This document shows positions 17,206 through 29,699 of a stretch of 64,000 nucleotides of DNA, piece after piece; the stretch's first letter is position 1; every line of letters starts with the position of its first letter. The translations under genes were made by a program, and so were the position numbers. The notes under the pieces are model-generated. The model had not been told where the DNA came from and ran no database searches. It saw nothing but the letters and a program-made list of their open reading frames with translations. This DNA comes from Rhizobium acidisoli. Lineage in GTDB: Bacteria; Pseudomonadota; Alphaproteobacteria; Rhizobiales; Rhizobiaceae. The DNA lies in contig NZ_CP034998.1 of assembly GCF_002531755.2 (NCBI RefSeq), positions 3,898,501-3,962,500 on the forward strand, read 5' to 3'.

Positions 17206-17946
17206 TCAGATATTTTTGCCAGCCATTACCACGGTCGCGCCCAGGATCGCCGCAGGATCGCCGTTGTCGTTCGCCGATTGCAGCAGAATCGCGCAGCCCT
17301 CGAGCTGCGGCCGCTGCAGCACACTGGCCGGCAGCGTCAGACTGGTCGCTTTGCCGTCCCACATGCCGACCGTTTCGACATTGGTGACGCTGTGCAGATA
17401 GGACAGCTTCTTTCCGCTGTTCTCGCCTTTTTCGACCTCGATCGTCTTTTCCTTGTCGAAATAGACCATCACCACATTGGCTTTGCCCTGCCCCGCGCCG
17501 ATCTTGATCTCCAGCTCGTCGCCGCGCATTGCCGCGCTGATGGGCACGGTCAGCCCGTTGCCTTCGCCGCTATAGGTGTCGATCTTGCTGTTGATGCCAT
17601 TGAGATCTGCGCCGGCCAGATGGCCGCGCCCGTTGACGATCGCCTGCGGCGTATAGACGTTGCTGCGGCCCATTGTCCTCGCATAGCCATACTGCCGCTC
17701 GGTGTTTTCCTTGGAGCTCAGCGTATCGGCCCAGCCGAGATAATTCCAGTAATCGACATGATAGGCGAGTGCGATGACATCGCCCTGGCTCACCAGCTTG
17801 CGGAAAGCGGCGTCAGCAGGAGGACAGGAAGAGCAGCCCTGGGCCGTGAAAAGTTCGACGACACCTTTCGGCGTGCCGTCTTCGGCCTGCAGCGGGCCTG
17901 AGAGAACAACACCGACGATCAGCGGAATCAAGAAACGGGGGGACAT
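17206..17946 (-). CDS. DUF1223 thioredoxin-fold exported protein
   Basis: A 246-residue protein beginning MSPRFLIPLIVGVVLSGPLQA, a signal peptide. The mature part opens GVVELFTAQGCSSCPPADA, the hallmark of DUF1223, with a CxxC-type pair at Cys38 and Cys41 as in thioredoxin-like proteins. Later motifs are YHVDYWNYLGW and YTPQAIVNGRG. It probably acts in periplasmic thiol chemistry, but no substrate is established. It lies downstream of acnA in the same direction across a terminator. Confidence 0.88.
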   Translation of the reverse strand: MSPRFLIPLIVGVVLSGPLQAEDGTPKGVVELFTAQGCSSCPPADAAFRKLVSQGDVIALAYHVDYWNYLGWADTLSSKENTERQYGYARTMGRSNVYTPQAIVNGRGHLAGADLNGINSKIDTYSGEGNGLTVPISAAMRGDELEIKIGAGQGKANVVMVYFDKEKTIEVEKGENSGKKLSYLHSVTNVETVGMWDGKATSLTLPASVLQRPQLEGCAILLQSANDNGDPAAILGATVVMAGKNI

Positions 17947-18121
17947 TCACCTGCACCTCTTTTTCAGCGCCGACGGCGGGCTCGAACCGAGGACCCTGAC
18001 GTATGAACGTACGAATAATCCTTCCGGGTCCAAACGAAAAGTCACGAACGGGTGAGACGCAGCGCAACCGGAACCCGTAGAAAACAAATCATCGTGAGCC
18101 CCCGTAAATCTTGTCGCCGCA

Positions 18122-18157
18122 AAGAAAAGGCCGCCGGAAACTGCTTTCCGGCGGCCA
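18122..18157 (-). terminator. Rho-independent terminator of acnA
   Basis: On the minus strand GGCCGCCGGAAA-GCAG-TTTCCGGCGGCC is followed by TTTTCTTT. The stem is 12 base pairs and perfect, 24 bases past the acnA stop. Confidence 0.93.
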
Positions 18158-18180
18158 TTATCATACGAGGCTATTAACAA

Positions 18181-20871
<2,691 letters not shown>

Positions 20872-21133
20872 GAGAGACCCCGTTTCTGATAGCCAACACA
20901 GTCGTGCGAACGCCTATGCACTTAATGCACATCAGGATGCGGGTACGGCCATTTCCGCTGTCCGCACGTGGAACGAATGCTCCAAGTTCGGCACAAGGAT
21001 GAAATTCACGCCGACCGCTGGCGTGGTTGCCGGTCTTATAGATAATTTCCTAAAAACTTGCCATACCCGAGCAAGGTCAAAATCGGAGATTTTTTAAGCC
21101 CTCCGGAAGCCGAAACGAAGAAAGAGCCGACGC

Positions 21134-21781
21134 ATGCATCTCACCGCCGAAAATCTGGCCGCAAGGCGCGGTGAGGATCTGATTTTCGTTAACATTTCCT
21201 TTCACTTGGCAGCCGGCGAGGCGCTCATCCTGACAGGCAGAAATGGATCGGGAAAGTCCACTTTACTGCGCGTTGTTGCCGGCCTGCTCAAGCCGGAAAA
21301 AGGCACTGTCATCGTCCGCGACGGAGCGGGCCGGGAAGACGGACATCCTGGCGAGTTCAGCCACTACCTCGGCCATCGAAATGCGATGAAGAATGAACTT
21401 ACCGTTGCAGAGAATCTGGATTTCTGGCGTCGTTTTCTCGGCGGCACCGGCAGCTCTGCCGGCCTCTCCGTCGAGGACGCCACCGAGTCCGTCGGCCTTC
21501 CGGGTATTGCCCACCTTCCCTTCGGTTACCTCTCCGCCGGCCAGCAGCGCCGTTTCGCCTTCGCCAAGCTACTCGTCGCCCACCGCCCCATCTGGATCCT
21601 CGACGAACCCACCGCCGCACTCGATGCCAGCGCCGACCGGCTGTTTGCCGGATTGATCGAAGCGCATCTGACAAACGGCGGCATCGTGCTGGCGGCGACA
21701 CATCAGCCGCTGGGATTGAAGAATGCGCAGGAATTGAAGATGACGGGCTTTGCCGGTGTGGATGCGGGAGTGTGGGGGTGA
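21134..21781 (+). CDS. ccmA: Heme exporter ATP-binding protein CcmA
   Basis: A 215-residue ABC ATPase with Walker A GRNGSGKST, the signature LSAGQQRRFAFAKLL and Walker B WILDEPTAALD. The LSAGQ(Q)RR form is typical of CcmA. It energises release of holo-CcmE in cytochrome c maturation System I. It heads a plus-strand ccmABCDG run and is divergent from acnA. GAAAGAG lies upstream of ATG 21134. Confidence 0.95.
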   Translation: MHLTAENLAARRGEDLIFVNISFHLAAGEALILTGRNGSGKSTLLRVVAGLLKPEKGTVIVRDGAGREDGHPGEFSHYLGHRNAMKNELTVAENLDFWRRFLGGTGSSAGLSVEDATESVGLPGIAHLPFGYLSAGQQRRFAFAKLLVAHRPIWILDEPTAALDASADRLFAGLIEAHLTNGGIVLAATHQPLGLKNAQELKMTGFAGVDAGVWG

Positions 21782-21833
21782 TGGTTTACCGTGTCGCTGC
21801 CCCGTCCACCACACATGTTGAGAGCTGCCCCGC

Positions 21834-22493
21834 ATGACCGCCCTCTTCCTCCGCGATCTCAAACTCTCGATCCGCGCCGGCGGCGGCGCGCTGGTCGGGG
21901 TGCTGTTCTTCCTCACGATCGTCGCCGTCATCCCCTTCGGCGTCGGTCCCGATCTCAAGCTGCTGTCGCGCATCGGCCCCGCCATCGTCTGGATCGGCGC
22001 GCTGCTGGCAGCGCTTCTCGGCCTCGACCGGCTGTTCCAGGCCGAGCGCGACGACGGATCGCTCGACCTGATGCTGATGCAGGACACGCCGCTCGTCCTC
22101 ACCGTCCTCGTCAAATGCTTCGCCCACTGGACGGCGACCAGCCTGCCGCTGGTCATCGCCTCGCCGCTGCTCGGCCTGTTCATGAATATGGACGAGACGG
22201 CGATCGGCGCCACCGCGCTGACGCTTCTGGTCGGCTCGCCCGCCATCACCTTCATCGGCGCCGTCGGCGCCGCCGTCGCCGTGGCGCTGCCGCGCGGCGG
22301 CCTACTCGTCTCGATCCTGGTGCTGCCGCTGACCATCCCGGTGCTGATCTTCGGCGTCAGCGCCGCCTATGCCGCGGTCGAGGATCCCGCCCCGTTCCTG
22401 CCGCCTTTCCTCATCCTCATCGCGCTGACGCTGTTCTTTGCCGTCATCGGCCCGGCTGCCGCCGCGCTGGCGCTGCGAAACACGGCGGATTGA
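21834..22493 (+). CDS. ccmB: Heme exporter membrane protein CcmB
   Basis: A 219-residue inner membrane protein with six hydrophobic segments and the CcmB opening FLRDLKLSIRAGGGALVG, followed by DRLFQAERDDGSLDLML. It forms the CcmAB ABC complex with the upstream ATPase. Length is normal for the family. The gap to ccmA is 52 bases. Confidence 0.95.
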   Translation: MTALFLRDLKLSIRAGGGALVGVLFFLTIVAVIPFGVGPDLKLLSRIGPAIVWIGALLAALLGLDRLFQAERDDGSLDLMLMQDTPLVLTVLVKCFAHWTATSLPLVIASPLLGLFMNMDETAIGATALTLLVGSPAITFIGAVGAAVAVALPRGGLLVSILVLPLTIPVLIFGVSAAYAAVEDPAPFLPPFLILIALTLFFAVIGPAAAALALRNTAD

Positions 22494-22541
22494 CCAGCCA
22501 TTCGATTGCGGGAAAAGCCGGATCAAGGTAAGGAAGCGGAT

Positions 22542-23303
22542 ATGAGCCAAACGAGCCTTGCCATCAGCAAATTCAGCGATCTCGCCAACCCGACGCGGTT
22601 TCTGGCGCTGGCGGCACGCGTCATTCCGTGGCTGGCCGGCATCACCGCCCTCTGTTTTCTGATCGGCCTCTATCTCAGCTTCTCCACGGAGGGCGATTAC
22701 CAGCAGGGCGAGACCGTGCGCATCATGTATGTCCACGTACCCGCGGCCTGGCTGTCGATGATGTGCTATACGATCATGAGTATCTCGGCGATCGGCACGC
22801 TGGTCTGGCGCCATCCGCTGGCCGACGTCTCCGCCAAGGCCGCAGCCCCGCTCGGCGCCGCCTTCACCCTGCTCGCGCTCGTCACCGGTTCGCTCTGGGG
22901 CAAGCCGATGTGGGGCACCTGGTGGGTTTGGGATGCGCGGCTGACCTCCGTTTTCGTTCTCTTCCTGATGTATCTTGGCCTGATTGCGCTCAGCCGCGCC
23001 ATCGACGATCCGTCGAAGGCCGCGCGCGTTTCCGCCGTCCTCATCCTCGTCGGCTTCATCAACATCCCGATCATCAAATTCTCGGTCGAGTGGTGGAATA
23101 CGCTGCATCAATCGGCAAGCGTGATGCGCCTCGATGGCCCGGCGATCGATCCGGAATTCCTGCGGCCGCTCTTCGTCATGGCGATTGCCTTCACCCTGCT
23201 GTTCTTCACGCTGCATATCATGGCGATGCGCAACGAGATCTGGCGCCGCCGCATCGCCGCACAGCGCCGTCTTGCCGCCCGCATGGCGAGCCGGGAGGAA
23301 TAG
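22542..23303 (+). CDS. ccmC: Heme ABC transporter permease / heme lyase subunit CcmC
   Basis: A 253-residue, six-helix inner membrane protein that loads heme onto CcmE. The tryptophan-rich heme handling motif is WGTWWVWDARLTS, and the histidine in MYVHVPAAWLSM and a second in NTLHQSAS flank it as expected for axial heme ligands. ATG 22542 (MSQTSLAISKF) has AGGAAG upstream; a start at 22506 would add 12 charged residues. It is followed directly by ccmD. Confidence 0.96.
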   Translation: MSQTSLAISKFSDLANPTRFLALAARVIPWLAGITALCFLIGLYLSFSTEGDYQQGETVRIMYVHVPAAWLSMMCYTIMSISAIGTLVWRHPLADVSAKAAAPLGAAFTLLALVTGSLWGKPMWGTWWVWDARLTSVFVLFLMYLGLIALSRAIDDPSKAARVSAVLILVGFINIPIIKFSVEWWNTLHQSASVMRLDGPAIDPEFLRPLFVMAIAFTLLFFTLHIMAMRNEIWRRRIAAQRRLAARMASREE

Positions 23304-23306
23304 CCG

Positions 23307-23474
23307 GTGACGCATGCCTTCTATGTCTACGCCTCCTACGGCTTTGCAGCATTCATGACGGTCGCCGTCACGCTCTGGACTTGGGCCGACGGCCGGGCCC
23401 GCCGCCGGGAACTCGCAGCGCTCGAAGCCGCCGGCATCCGCCGCCGTTCGGCCCGCAAAAGGGATAGCGAATGA
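23307..23474 (+). CDS. ccmD: Heme exporter protein CcmD
   Basis: A 55-residue protein from GTG 23307, three bases after the ccmC stop. It has one membrane segment ([19 protein letters not shown]) followed by a basic, coiled tail ([10 protein letters not shown]), which is the standard CcmD plan. CcmD stabilises the CcmABC-CcmE complex. GGAGGAA at the ccmC 3' end serves as ribosome binding site, and the stop overlaps the ccmG start (ATGA). It is easily missed because of its size and GTG start. Confidence 0.9.
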   Translation: MTHAFYVYASYGFAAFMTVAVTLWTWADGRARRRELAALEAAGIRRRSARKRDSE

Positions 23475-24079
23475 GCGAGACGCCCGACACCGGAACCACC
23501 AAGCCGCGCGGCCTTGGCCGTTATGCACTGGCGCTTCTGCCGCTGATCGTCTTCGGCGGTATCGCGGCAACGGCCGCAAAGATGCTCTACGACCAGGATT
23601 TCCACGGCAAGAACATTGCCGAAATCCCCTCCGCCCTGATCGGCACCAAGGCGCCGGCGCTGAACCTGCCGCCGCTCGATGGCGCCAACCTCCCGGCGCT
23701 GACCGACGCGGCAATCAAGGGCAAGCTGACCCTCGTCAACGTCTTCGCCTCGTGGTGCATCCCCTGCCGGGACGAACATCCTATTTTGAAAGAACTGGCC
23801 AAGGACCCACGGCTGAACATCGTCGCCATCAATTACAAGGATAAGAGCGACAACGCCCTGCGTTTCCTCGGCGAGCTCGGCAATCCCTATCAGGCGATCG
23901 GCATTGATCCCAACGGCAAGGCGGCGATCGACTGGGGCGTCTACGGCATTCCGGAAAGCTATCTCGTCGGCCCCGACGGCACGATCCTCTACAAGCGCGT
24001 CGGCCCCTTCGACGATATCAGCCTGAAGGAAGGGCTGTTTCCGGCGATGGAAAAGGCGCTGGGGAAGCCGGTTTCGTAA
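23471..24079 (+). CDS. ccmG: Thiol:disulfide interchange protein CcmG (DsbE)
   Basis: A 202-residue membrane-anchored thioredoxin-like protein. A membrane anchor lies at about residues 17-36 ([19 protein letters not shown]), and the periplasmic domain carries the redox motif WCIPC in [13 protein letters not shown]. The CcmG-specific acidic and [11 protein letters not shown] elements follow. It reduces the CxxCH motif of apocytochrome c before heme attachment. It is coupled to ccmD by a four-base overlap. ccmE, ccmF and ccmH are not in this window. Confidence 0.96.
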   Translation: MSETPDTGTTKPRGLGRYALALLPLIVFGGIAATAAKMLYDQDFHGKNIAEIPSALIGTKAPALNLPPLDGANLPALTDAAIKGKLTLVNVFASWCIPCRDEHPILKELAKDPRLNIVAINYKDKSDNALRFLGELGNPYQAIGIDPNGKAAIDWGVYGIPESYLVGPDGTILYKRVGPFDDISLKEGLFPAMEKALGKPVS

Positions 24080-24098
24080 ATCAAGAAAGACGTGGGGC

Positions 24099-24686
24099 TT
24101 AAACGCCGCCCTGCCAGACCTTGATCGCCTCCACCGGCCAGATCAGCATCACCACGTTCAACGTCAGATTATCGCGGATCACATAACCGGTGAAAATCTC
24201 GAAGAAGATCGCGATCGCAACCGTCGCCGCCACCGGCGCCCGCGATGCGAAGAAGAAGCCGACGCACATGAAGACGGTGTCCATCGCCGAATTCAGAATG
24301 CTGTCTCCATAATAGTCGAGCGCGATCGTCGCCGTGCGGTAGCGATCGATGATCAGAGGCGAATTCTCCAGCAGTTCCCAGCCGGATTCGATGAACAGCG
24401 CCAGCAGCAGCTTTGCCGCCAGCGGCTTGCGGCGCAGGACGAGATGGCCGAGCCCGTAGAACAGGAAGCCGTGGATGATGTGCGACGGCGTGTACCAGTC
24501 CGACAGATGCTGTGAATTGCCGCTGGTATTGACCCCGCCCTCCCACAGCTTGACATAACCGCAGGCGCAGATCGGCACGCGGCCCATCAGATATTCGGTG
24601 ACGATCTGTGCGACCAGCACCGCAAGGCAGGCAACGAACCAGAAGCTCTGGTGTCTGACACGATATTCGGCGTCTGCAGCGCTCAC
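24099..24686 (-). CDS. DUF2585 family membrane protein
   Basis: A 195-residue inner membrane protein of the DUF2585 family, found beside the septation protein gene in many Rhizobiales. It has about five hydrophobic segments and the motifs [33 protein letters not shown] and [18 protein letters not shown], which contain conserved cysteines and histidines. The start overlaps the stop of the upstream gene by four bases, so the pair is coupled. Function is unknown. It closes the dapF-mtaB-ftsY-yciB operon. Confidence 0.88.
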   Translation of the reverse strand: MSAADAEYRVRHQSFWFVACLAVLVAQIVTEYLMGRVPICACGYVKLWEGGVNTSGNSQHLSDWYTPSHIIHGFLFYGLGHLVLRRKPLAAKLLLALFIESGWELLENSPLIIDRYRTATIALDYYGDSILNSAMDTVFMCVGFFFASRAPVAATVAIAIFFEIFTGYVIRDNLTLNVVMLIWPVEAIKVWQGGV

Positions 24687-25327
24687 TTTTCGCCGTCCGT
24701 TTCCAGGTTGATGCTATGTTTGATCACCAGCGGCATCTGCGCCAGCGTGAAGATGATGGTGATCGGCATCGTACCCCAGACCTTGAAGGCGACCCAGGTA
24801 TCATCCGAAAAATTACGCCAGACGACTTCGTTCAACACGGCGAGGAACAGAAAGAAGATGCCCCAGCGGATGGTGAGCTTGCGCCAGCCTTCGGCATCGA
24901 GCTGGAAGGCGGCGTTGAAGACGTAGCCGAGCAGCGATCGGCCGAAGGCAAGTCCGCCGAGCAGCGCGACGCCGAAGAGCGCGTTGACGATGGTCGGCTT
25001 CATCTTGATGAAGGTCTCGTTCTGCAGCCAGATCGACAGCGAGCCGAAGATGACGACGACGATGCCGGAGACAAAGGGCATGATCGGCAGATGGCCGAGT
25101 ACGATCTTCGAAACGACCAGCGAAAGGATCGTCGCCGCCATGAAGAGCCCGGTTGCGACGAACAGCGGCCCGCCAAGCTCGGAAAGGGCAGGAAACCTTT
25201 CCACCAGCCACTGGCCGCGCAGATTGGCAAAGAAGAAGATCAACAGCGGCCCGAGTTCCAGCGCCAGCTTCAGCAACGGGTGATGACGGTCGGCCGGGGT
25301 CGGGGTGATATCGCTTTCGGTGGTCAT
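24683..25327 (-). CDS. yciB: Intracellular septation protein A family (YciB/IspZ)
   Basis: A 214-residue inner membrane protein with five to six hydrophobic segments. Family motifs are [21 protein letters not shown], seen as ELGPLLIFF, and the C-terminal [20 protein letters not shown]. YciB affects envelope integrity and septation in enterobacteria. It lies 78 bases downstream of ftsY and overlaps the DUF2585 gene. Confidence 0.93.
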   Translation of the reverse strand: MTTESDITPTPADRHHPLLKLALELGPLLIFFFANLRGQWLVERFPALSELGGPLFVATGLFMAATILSLVVSKIVLGHLPIMPFVSGIVVVIFGSLSIWLQNETFIKMKPTIVNALFGVALLGGLAFGRSLLGYVFNAAFQLDAEGWRKLTIRWGIFFLFLAVLNEVVWRNFSDDTWVAFKVWGTMPITIIFTLAQMPLVIKHSINLETDGEK

Positions 25328-25405
25328 GCGTTCTTCAAACCTGCTATTCCTGAAAACCTGGTTGCCGCCCGTGCCTTGCAGGCTTTCGGCGGCATATCTG
25401 TGGCA

Positions 25406-26985
25406 TCATTGGGGAAGTCCGGCAATGGCGTGCGCGAAATCCTCGGCCTCGAACGGCTCCAGATCCTCGACACCCTCGCCGACCCCGATGAAATAGACCG
25501 GCAGCTTGTGCTTGGCGGAAATGGCGACGAGGATGCCGCCGCGTGCCGTGCCGTCGAGCTTGGTCATGATGAGGCCGTTGACGCCGGCGACGTTGCGGAA
25601 GATCTCGACCTGGCTCAGCGCATTCTGCCCCGTCGTCGCATCGAGCGTCTGCAGCACCGTGTGCGGCGCATCGGGATCGAGCTTGCCGAGCACGCGCACG
25701 ATCTTCTCGAGCTCGGCCATCAGCTCGGCCTTGTTCTGCAGCCGGCCGGCGGTATCGACGATCAGCACGTCGCATTTCCGGGCTTTCGCCTGTTCGAAGG
25801 CGTCATAGACAAGGCCGGCGGCATCGGCACCAAGCTTGGTGCCGATGAATTCGGAATTCGTTCGCTCGGCCCAGATCTTCAGCTGCTCGATCGCCGCGGC
25901 ACGGAAGGTATCGCCGGCGGCCAGCATCACCTTCAGCCCGGCGCCCGAAAGTTTTGCTGCAAGCTTGCCGATCGTCGTCGTTTTGCCGGTGCCGTTGACG
26001 CCGACGACGAGAATGACATGCGGCTTGTGCGAGAGGTCGAGCTGCAGCGGCCTGGCGACCGGCTTGAGAACTTTGGCAATTTCAGACGCCATGATCCGGC
26101 TGACATCCTCGCCGGTCACATCCTTGCCATAACGCTCGGACGCCAGCGTATCGGTAACGCGCAGTGCGGTCTCGACGCCGAGATCGGCCTGGATCAGCAG
26201 GTCTTCGAGATCCTGCAGCGTCTCGTCATCAAGCTTGCGCTTGGTGAACAGCGCGGTGATCTGGCCGGTCAGCTGCGAGGAGGTGCGCGCAAGGCCGTTG
26301 CGCAGGCGCTGGAACCAGCTGAGTTTTGGTTGCGGGGCAATGAGTTGCTGTTCGACGATTGCCGGGCCGGTGGCGAAGCCTTTAGGGAGGACAGGAGATT
26401 CCGGCTTCGGCTGTTCCGCAGTCGTGTCGGAAGGCGCGGTGGGTGTGATACCCCCCTCTGCCCTGCCGGGCATCTCCCCCACAAGGGGGGAGATCGGCTG
26501 GATGGAAATGTCTTCTTCTACATCGATCTCAGCAGGAATTTCCTCTGAGAGCGCTTCTGCGACTTCCGCGGTCTCCTCGACCGAAGCCGGCGCGTCAGCC
26601 TCCGAACGATCTCCCCCTTGTGGGGGAGATGTCCCGAAGGGACAGAGGGGGGTGCTTCCGCCTCGCTCTCGTCACTCGCCTGCGTCTCTGCTTCGGCCTC
26701 GATCTCCAGCAGTGAAAGCGGCACCAAGCCGAAATCGCTCATCTGATCTGCGGGAGGCAAAGGCAAGGCCTCATCGAGGATGTCCGATTCCTTGCCCTCG
26801 CCGACATCACCCGCCGGCCCGCCGGCCGTATCCATTTCTTCGGGAAGGACCGGATCAGCGGCGACCGGCAGATCTTCGGCGCGCGAGCGCGGCTCGAGCT
26901 CCCTTGCCACGGCTTCAGGCACGGGCTCTTCCGCCGGCTTGTCCTTGCCGAAGGTGAAGACCTTTTTGATGAAACTGAGCGCCAT
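25406..26985 (-). CDS. ftsY: Signal recognition particle receptor FtsY, with a one-base frameshift in an internal repeat
   Basis: FtsY docks the Ffh/4.5S RNA/ribosome complex at the membrane. The 3' two thirds encode an intact NG domain: SWFQRLRNGLARTS, GVNGTGKTTTIGKLA, DTFRAAAIEQL, DTAGRLQNKAELM, TKLDGTARGG. The N-terminus (MALSFIKKVFTFGKDKPAEE) and acidic A domain lie in another frame. The switch occurs at the palindromic insert 26608-26653. One extra G in its G5 run (26613-26617 on the plus strand is C5) would join both parts into about 526 residues, with an acidic sequence EADAPASVEETAEVAEAL after the insert. FtsY is essential, so either the sequence has an error here or the NG domain is made by reinitiation. 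Confidence 0.85.
26450..26494. repeat. Palindromic coding insert in ftsY, copy 2
   Basis: Plus-strand ACCCCCCTCTGCCC then GCCGGGCATCTCCCCC then ACAAGGGGGGAGAT. It contains a GCCC-TGCC-GGGC hairpin and a CTCCCCC-ACAA-GGGGGGAG hairpin. Within ftsY it is read in frame as ISPLVGEMPGRAEGG, a peptide I recognise as recurring in unrelated Rhizobiaceae proteins. It is the same element as copy 1 in opposite orientation. Confidence 0.85.
26608..26653. repeat. Palindromic coding insert in ftsY, copy 1 (frameshift site)
   Basis: Plus-strand GATCTCCCCCTTGTGGGGGA, then GATGTCCCGAAGGGACAGA and GGGGGGT. The two hairpins are CTCCCCC-TTGT-GGGGGAG and GTCCC-GAA-GGGAC. On the ftsY strand it reads PPSVPSGHLPHKGE before leaving the frame. 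Compared with copy 2, its homopolymer is one base shorter at the point where the frame is lost. Confidence 0.85.
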
Positions 26986-27001
26986 GGGGATTCCGTGAAA
27001 G

Positions 27002-28276
27002 TCAGGCCGCGGCTGCGGCCGTCAATTGCATGTCGAGATGTTTGCCATTGTGGCCGGTGATCGTGGCCGGCACAAGTTCACCGGGACGAAGGCCGGGTGC
27101 TGCCACCAGCGCGAAGTTTTCCGTATGCGCCAGGCCGTTGTTTTCGACAAGCAGCCATTGCCGGGTTCCGACCATGCTGTCGAGATGGGACTGATGCAGC
27201 CTGTGTCCAGTGGCGCGCAGCCTGGCGGCGCGATCCTTGACCAGAGACCGGTCGAGCTGCGGCATGCGGGCGGCCGGCGTGCTGGGACGCGGGCTGTAGG
27301 GAAAAACATGCAGATGCGCGATGCCGGCCTCTTCGGCGAGCCGCACGGCATTGCCGAACATCTCTTCCGTCTCCGTCGGGAAGCCGGCGATCATATCGGC
27401 GCCGAAGCTCATCTCGGGGCGAAGCCGGCGTACGTCCTCGATGAAACGCAGCGCATCGGCGCGGGAGTGCCGGCGCTTCATCCGCTTCAGGATCATGTCG
27501 TCGCCATGCTGCAGCGACAGATGCAGATGCGGCATGAAACGCGGCTCGTCGGCGATCAGATCCATCAGATGGGCATCGGCCTCGATGCTGTCGATCGAGG
27601 AAAGCCTGAGGCGGCGGATATCAGGGAGCTGCTTCAGCAGCGTCTTCGCCAGAAGCCCGAGCGTCGGTGCACCCGGCAGGTCGCCGCCATAACTTGTGGC
27701 GTCTACCCCGGTCAGCACGATCTCGCGATAGCCGCTGTCGGCGAGCTTGCGGGCCTGGTCGACGACCGCGCCCATCGGCACCGAGCGGGAATTGCCGCGG
27801 CCATAGGGGATGATGCAGAAGGTGCAGCGATGGTCGCAGCCGTTCTGCACCTGAATGAAGGCGCGCACATGCCCGTCGATATGCCTGACCATCTGCGGCG
27901 CCGTCGCCTTGACGCTCATGATATCGTTGACGCGGAGCTTCTCTTCGGCCGAAACGCCGAAATCCGGCAGGCTGCGATAGGAGGCGCTCGCAAGCTTCTC
28001 CTCGTTGCCGAGCACGGCATCGACCTCCGCCATTTCAGCGAAGGTTTGTTTTTCCGTCTGTGCGGCGCAGCCGGTGACGATGATGCGGGCATGCGGATTG
28101 TCGCGCCGTGCCCGACGGATCGCCTGGCGCGCCTGACGCACGGCCTCGCCGGTCACGGCGCAGGTGTTGACCAGGATGGCATTGTTGAGCCCGGCCTTTT
28201 CAGCCTGCGCCTTCATCACTTCGGATTCATAGGTGTTGAGGCGGCAGCCGAAGGTAATGACGTCGACGCCGCTCAC
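27002..28276 (-). CDS. mtaB: tRNA t6A37 methylthiotransferase MtaB
   Basis: A 424-residue radical SAM methylthiotransferase that converts t6A37 to ms2t6A37 in ANN-reading tRNAs. The N-terminal cluster domain holds cysteines in [16 protein letters not shown] and VTGCAAQ. The radical SAM motif is [25 protein letters not shown] and a C-terminal TRAM-like domain complete the family plan. It overlaps dapF by four bases and precedes ftsY by 17 bases, in a minus-strand operon. Confidence 0.95.
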   Translation of the reverse strand: MSGVDVITFGCRLNTYESEVMKAQAEKAGLNNAILVNTCAVTGEAVRQARQAIRRARRDNPHARIIVTGCAAQTEKQTFAEMAEVDAVLGNEEKLASASYRSLPDFGVSAEEKLRVNDIMSVKATAPQMVRHIDGHVRAFIQVQNGCDHRCTFCIIPYGRGNSRSVPMGAVVDQARKLADSGYREIVLTGVDATSYGGDLPGAPTLGLLAKTLLKQLPDIRRLRLSSIDSIEADAHLMDLIADEPRFMPHLHLSLQHGDDMILKRMKRRHSRADALRFIEDVRRLRPEMSFGADMIAGFPTETEEMFGNAVRLAEEAGIAHLHVFPYSPRPSTPAARMPQLDRSLVKDRAARLRATGHRLHQSHLDSMVGTRQWLLVENNGLAHTENFALVAAPGLRPGELVPATITGHNGKHLDMQLTAAAAA

Positions 28277-29178
28277 CGCGCCCCCGCCTCTTGGGTATCA
28301 TCGCGCGACCAGAGGCCGGTCGAGGGATCGAGACTGCCCGACCATTCCCATTCGGCCGGGCCGGTCATGATCACGTGATCGTCGCGCTCGCGCCATTCGA
28401 TCGAAAGCGTGGCCGGCGGCTTGGCGCTCGCCACGTTGATCGTCACCTTGCGGCCGGTGCGGCCGGTGCGCGCCGCACTGACGGCGGCGGAACAGGCAGC
28501 TGAGCCGCAGGCAAGCGTCAGCCCCGCGCCGCGCTCCCAGGTGCGCGTCGTCACCGATGTCGGCGAGGTCACCTGCGCCAGGGTGATATTGGCGCGTTCG
28601 GGAAACATCGGATGGTTTTCGAGCAGCGGCCCGAAGCGGGCGAGATCATAGGACATCACGTCCCTGTCGACCCAGAAGATCGCATGCGGATTGCCCATCG
28701 ACATCGCAGACGGCGAATGCAGCACCGGATTGTCGATCGGACCGATCTGCAATTCGATGCGGCTGGTATCGTGAAATTCTTCCGCCAGCGGGATCCTGTT
28801 CCAATCGAAGACCGGCCGGCCCATATCGACGGAGATCGTTCCGTCCTCGTGCTCGACGGCGTTGAGGATGCCGGCGACCGTCTGGAAGGTGAAGGCCTTG
28901 CGGCCGGTCTCGGCGGCAAGTGCCTGCACGACGCAGCGCGTGCCGTTGCCGCAGGCCTGCGCCTTCGAGCCGTCGGAATTCAGGATGTCGATAAAGGCGT
29001 CGGTGCCGTCGGCCTTCGGGTCATGGATCGCCATGATCTGGTCGAACTCCGTCTGCGGATCGGCATTGAGCGCGACCGCCGCGGCCGGCGTCACCTTATC
29101 GGGCCGGCCGCGCATGTCGACGACCAGGATCTTGTTGCCAAGCCCGTTCATCCTCGCGAATTCGACCGTTGCGCTCAT
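28273..29178 (-). CDS. dapF: Diaminopimelate epimerase
   Basis: A 301-residue cofactor-free epimerase that converts LL- to meso-diaminopimelate for lysine and peptidoglycan. The two active-site cysteines are in ACGNGTRC and LACGSAACS. The N-terminal [15 protein letters not shown] and the middle [11 protein letters not shown] motif are family hallmarks. Length is slightly above the usual 275-290. It is first in the dapF-mtaB-ftsY-yciB-DUF2585 operon, each step overlapping or closely spaced. Confidence 0.97.
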   Translation of the reverse strand: MSATVEFARMNGLGNKILVVDMRGRPDKVTPAAAVALNADPQTEFDQIMAIHDPKADGTDAFIDILNSDGSKAQACGNGTRCVVQALAAETGRKAFTFQTVAGILNAVEHEDGTISVDMGRPVFDWNRIPLAEEFHDTSRIELQIGPIDNPVLHSPSAMSMGNPHAIFWVDRDVMSYDLARFGPLLENHPMFPERANITLAQVTSPTSVTTRTWERGAGLTLACGSAACSAAVSAARTGRTGRKVTINVASAKPPATLSIEWRERDDHVIMTGPAEWEWSGSLDPSTGLWSRDDTQEAGAR

Positions 29179-29289
29179 AGTATCATTCCGTCCGTGTTTC
29201 CGCTGTATATGGCGGAAATGCGAAGGAATTACCAGTGGGTGAGTGCCGCGCAGCCATTGCCGCCGGCCGCCCTTTCGAGGTAGTCCGGC

Positions 29290-29493
29290 TTACCGCTCAA
29301 CACCGTCGGAAGCAAAAGACGCCGCATGCGCTTCGACGATGGCGGCGGTGATGACCTTTCTCAGCTCGTAGACCAGCGAGCGGGATCGCTTGCGATCCAG
29401 ATCCTGTGCCGCTTTTGCAAGATTAAGGCCTTCGTTCAGGACAATATGATGGGCCCGTGCCAGTGCCCAGCTTTCAATATCAGGACTTATCAT
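29290..29493 (-). CDS. Small hypothetical protein
   Basis: A 67-residue soluble protein from ATG 29493, with GGAG 7 bases upstream. It starts MISPDIESWALARAHHIVLN and continues with an amphipathic, basic stretch DLDRKRSRSLVYELRKVI. A predicted all-helical fold is likely, and the RKRSRS segment could bind nucleic acid, but I do not recognise the family. It lies 111 bases upstream of dapF in the same direction, so it may share the transcript. The upstream region is AT-rich, consistent with its own promoter. Confidence 0.5.
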   Translation of the reverse strand: MISPDIESWALARAHHIVLNEGLNLAKAAQDLDRKRSRSLVYELRKVITAAIVEAHAASFASDGVER

Positions 29494-29514
29494 TCGATAT
29501 CTCCGCCGGATCAT

Positions 29515-29699
29515 CCGGCATCAAGGATATTTACGAATCATTTTACAGGACGCACTTAAGTAGAAAGTAGAATCATAAGTGGAATATTTTGCAACTGGCC
29601 ACTATTGGGAATTCGGGCCGCCGGCCGGGAATTTTTACCTGATCGCTTTCTGCGGCATCGGCATCCCAAACGCCGGCCATGCGGTCATTCCACGCTTTC
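29515..29699. other. AT-rich gap upstream of the ffh leader
   Basis: The stretch 29520-29600 is markedly AT-rich for this genome and contains near-repeats AAGTAGAA, AAGTAGAATC and ATAAGTGGAAT at 29558-29584. It probably contains the promoter for the small minus-strand gene. No gene is visible. Between 29630 and 29699 composition returns to normal with no feature I can name. Confidence 0.4.

Noticed and set aside
17968..18010. tRNA-like sequence (GGTTCGAGCCC on the minus strand) upstream of the DUF1223 gene
   Set aside because: The T-loop-like string is present, but the T-stem does not pair and no acceptor or anticodon arm can be formed. It could be a tRNA 3' fragment but nothing supports an integration site.
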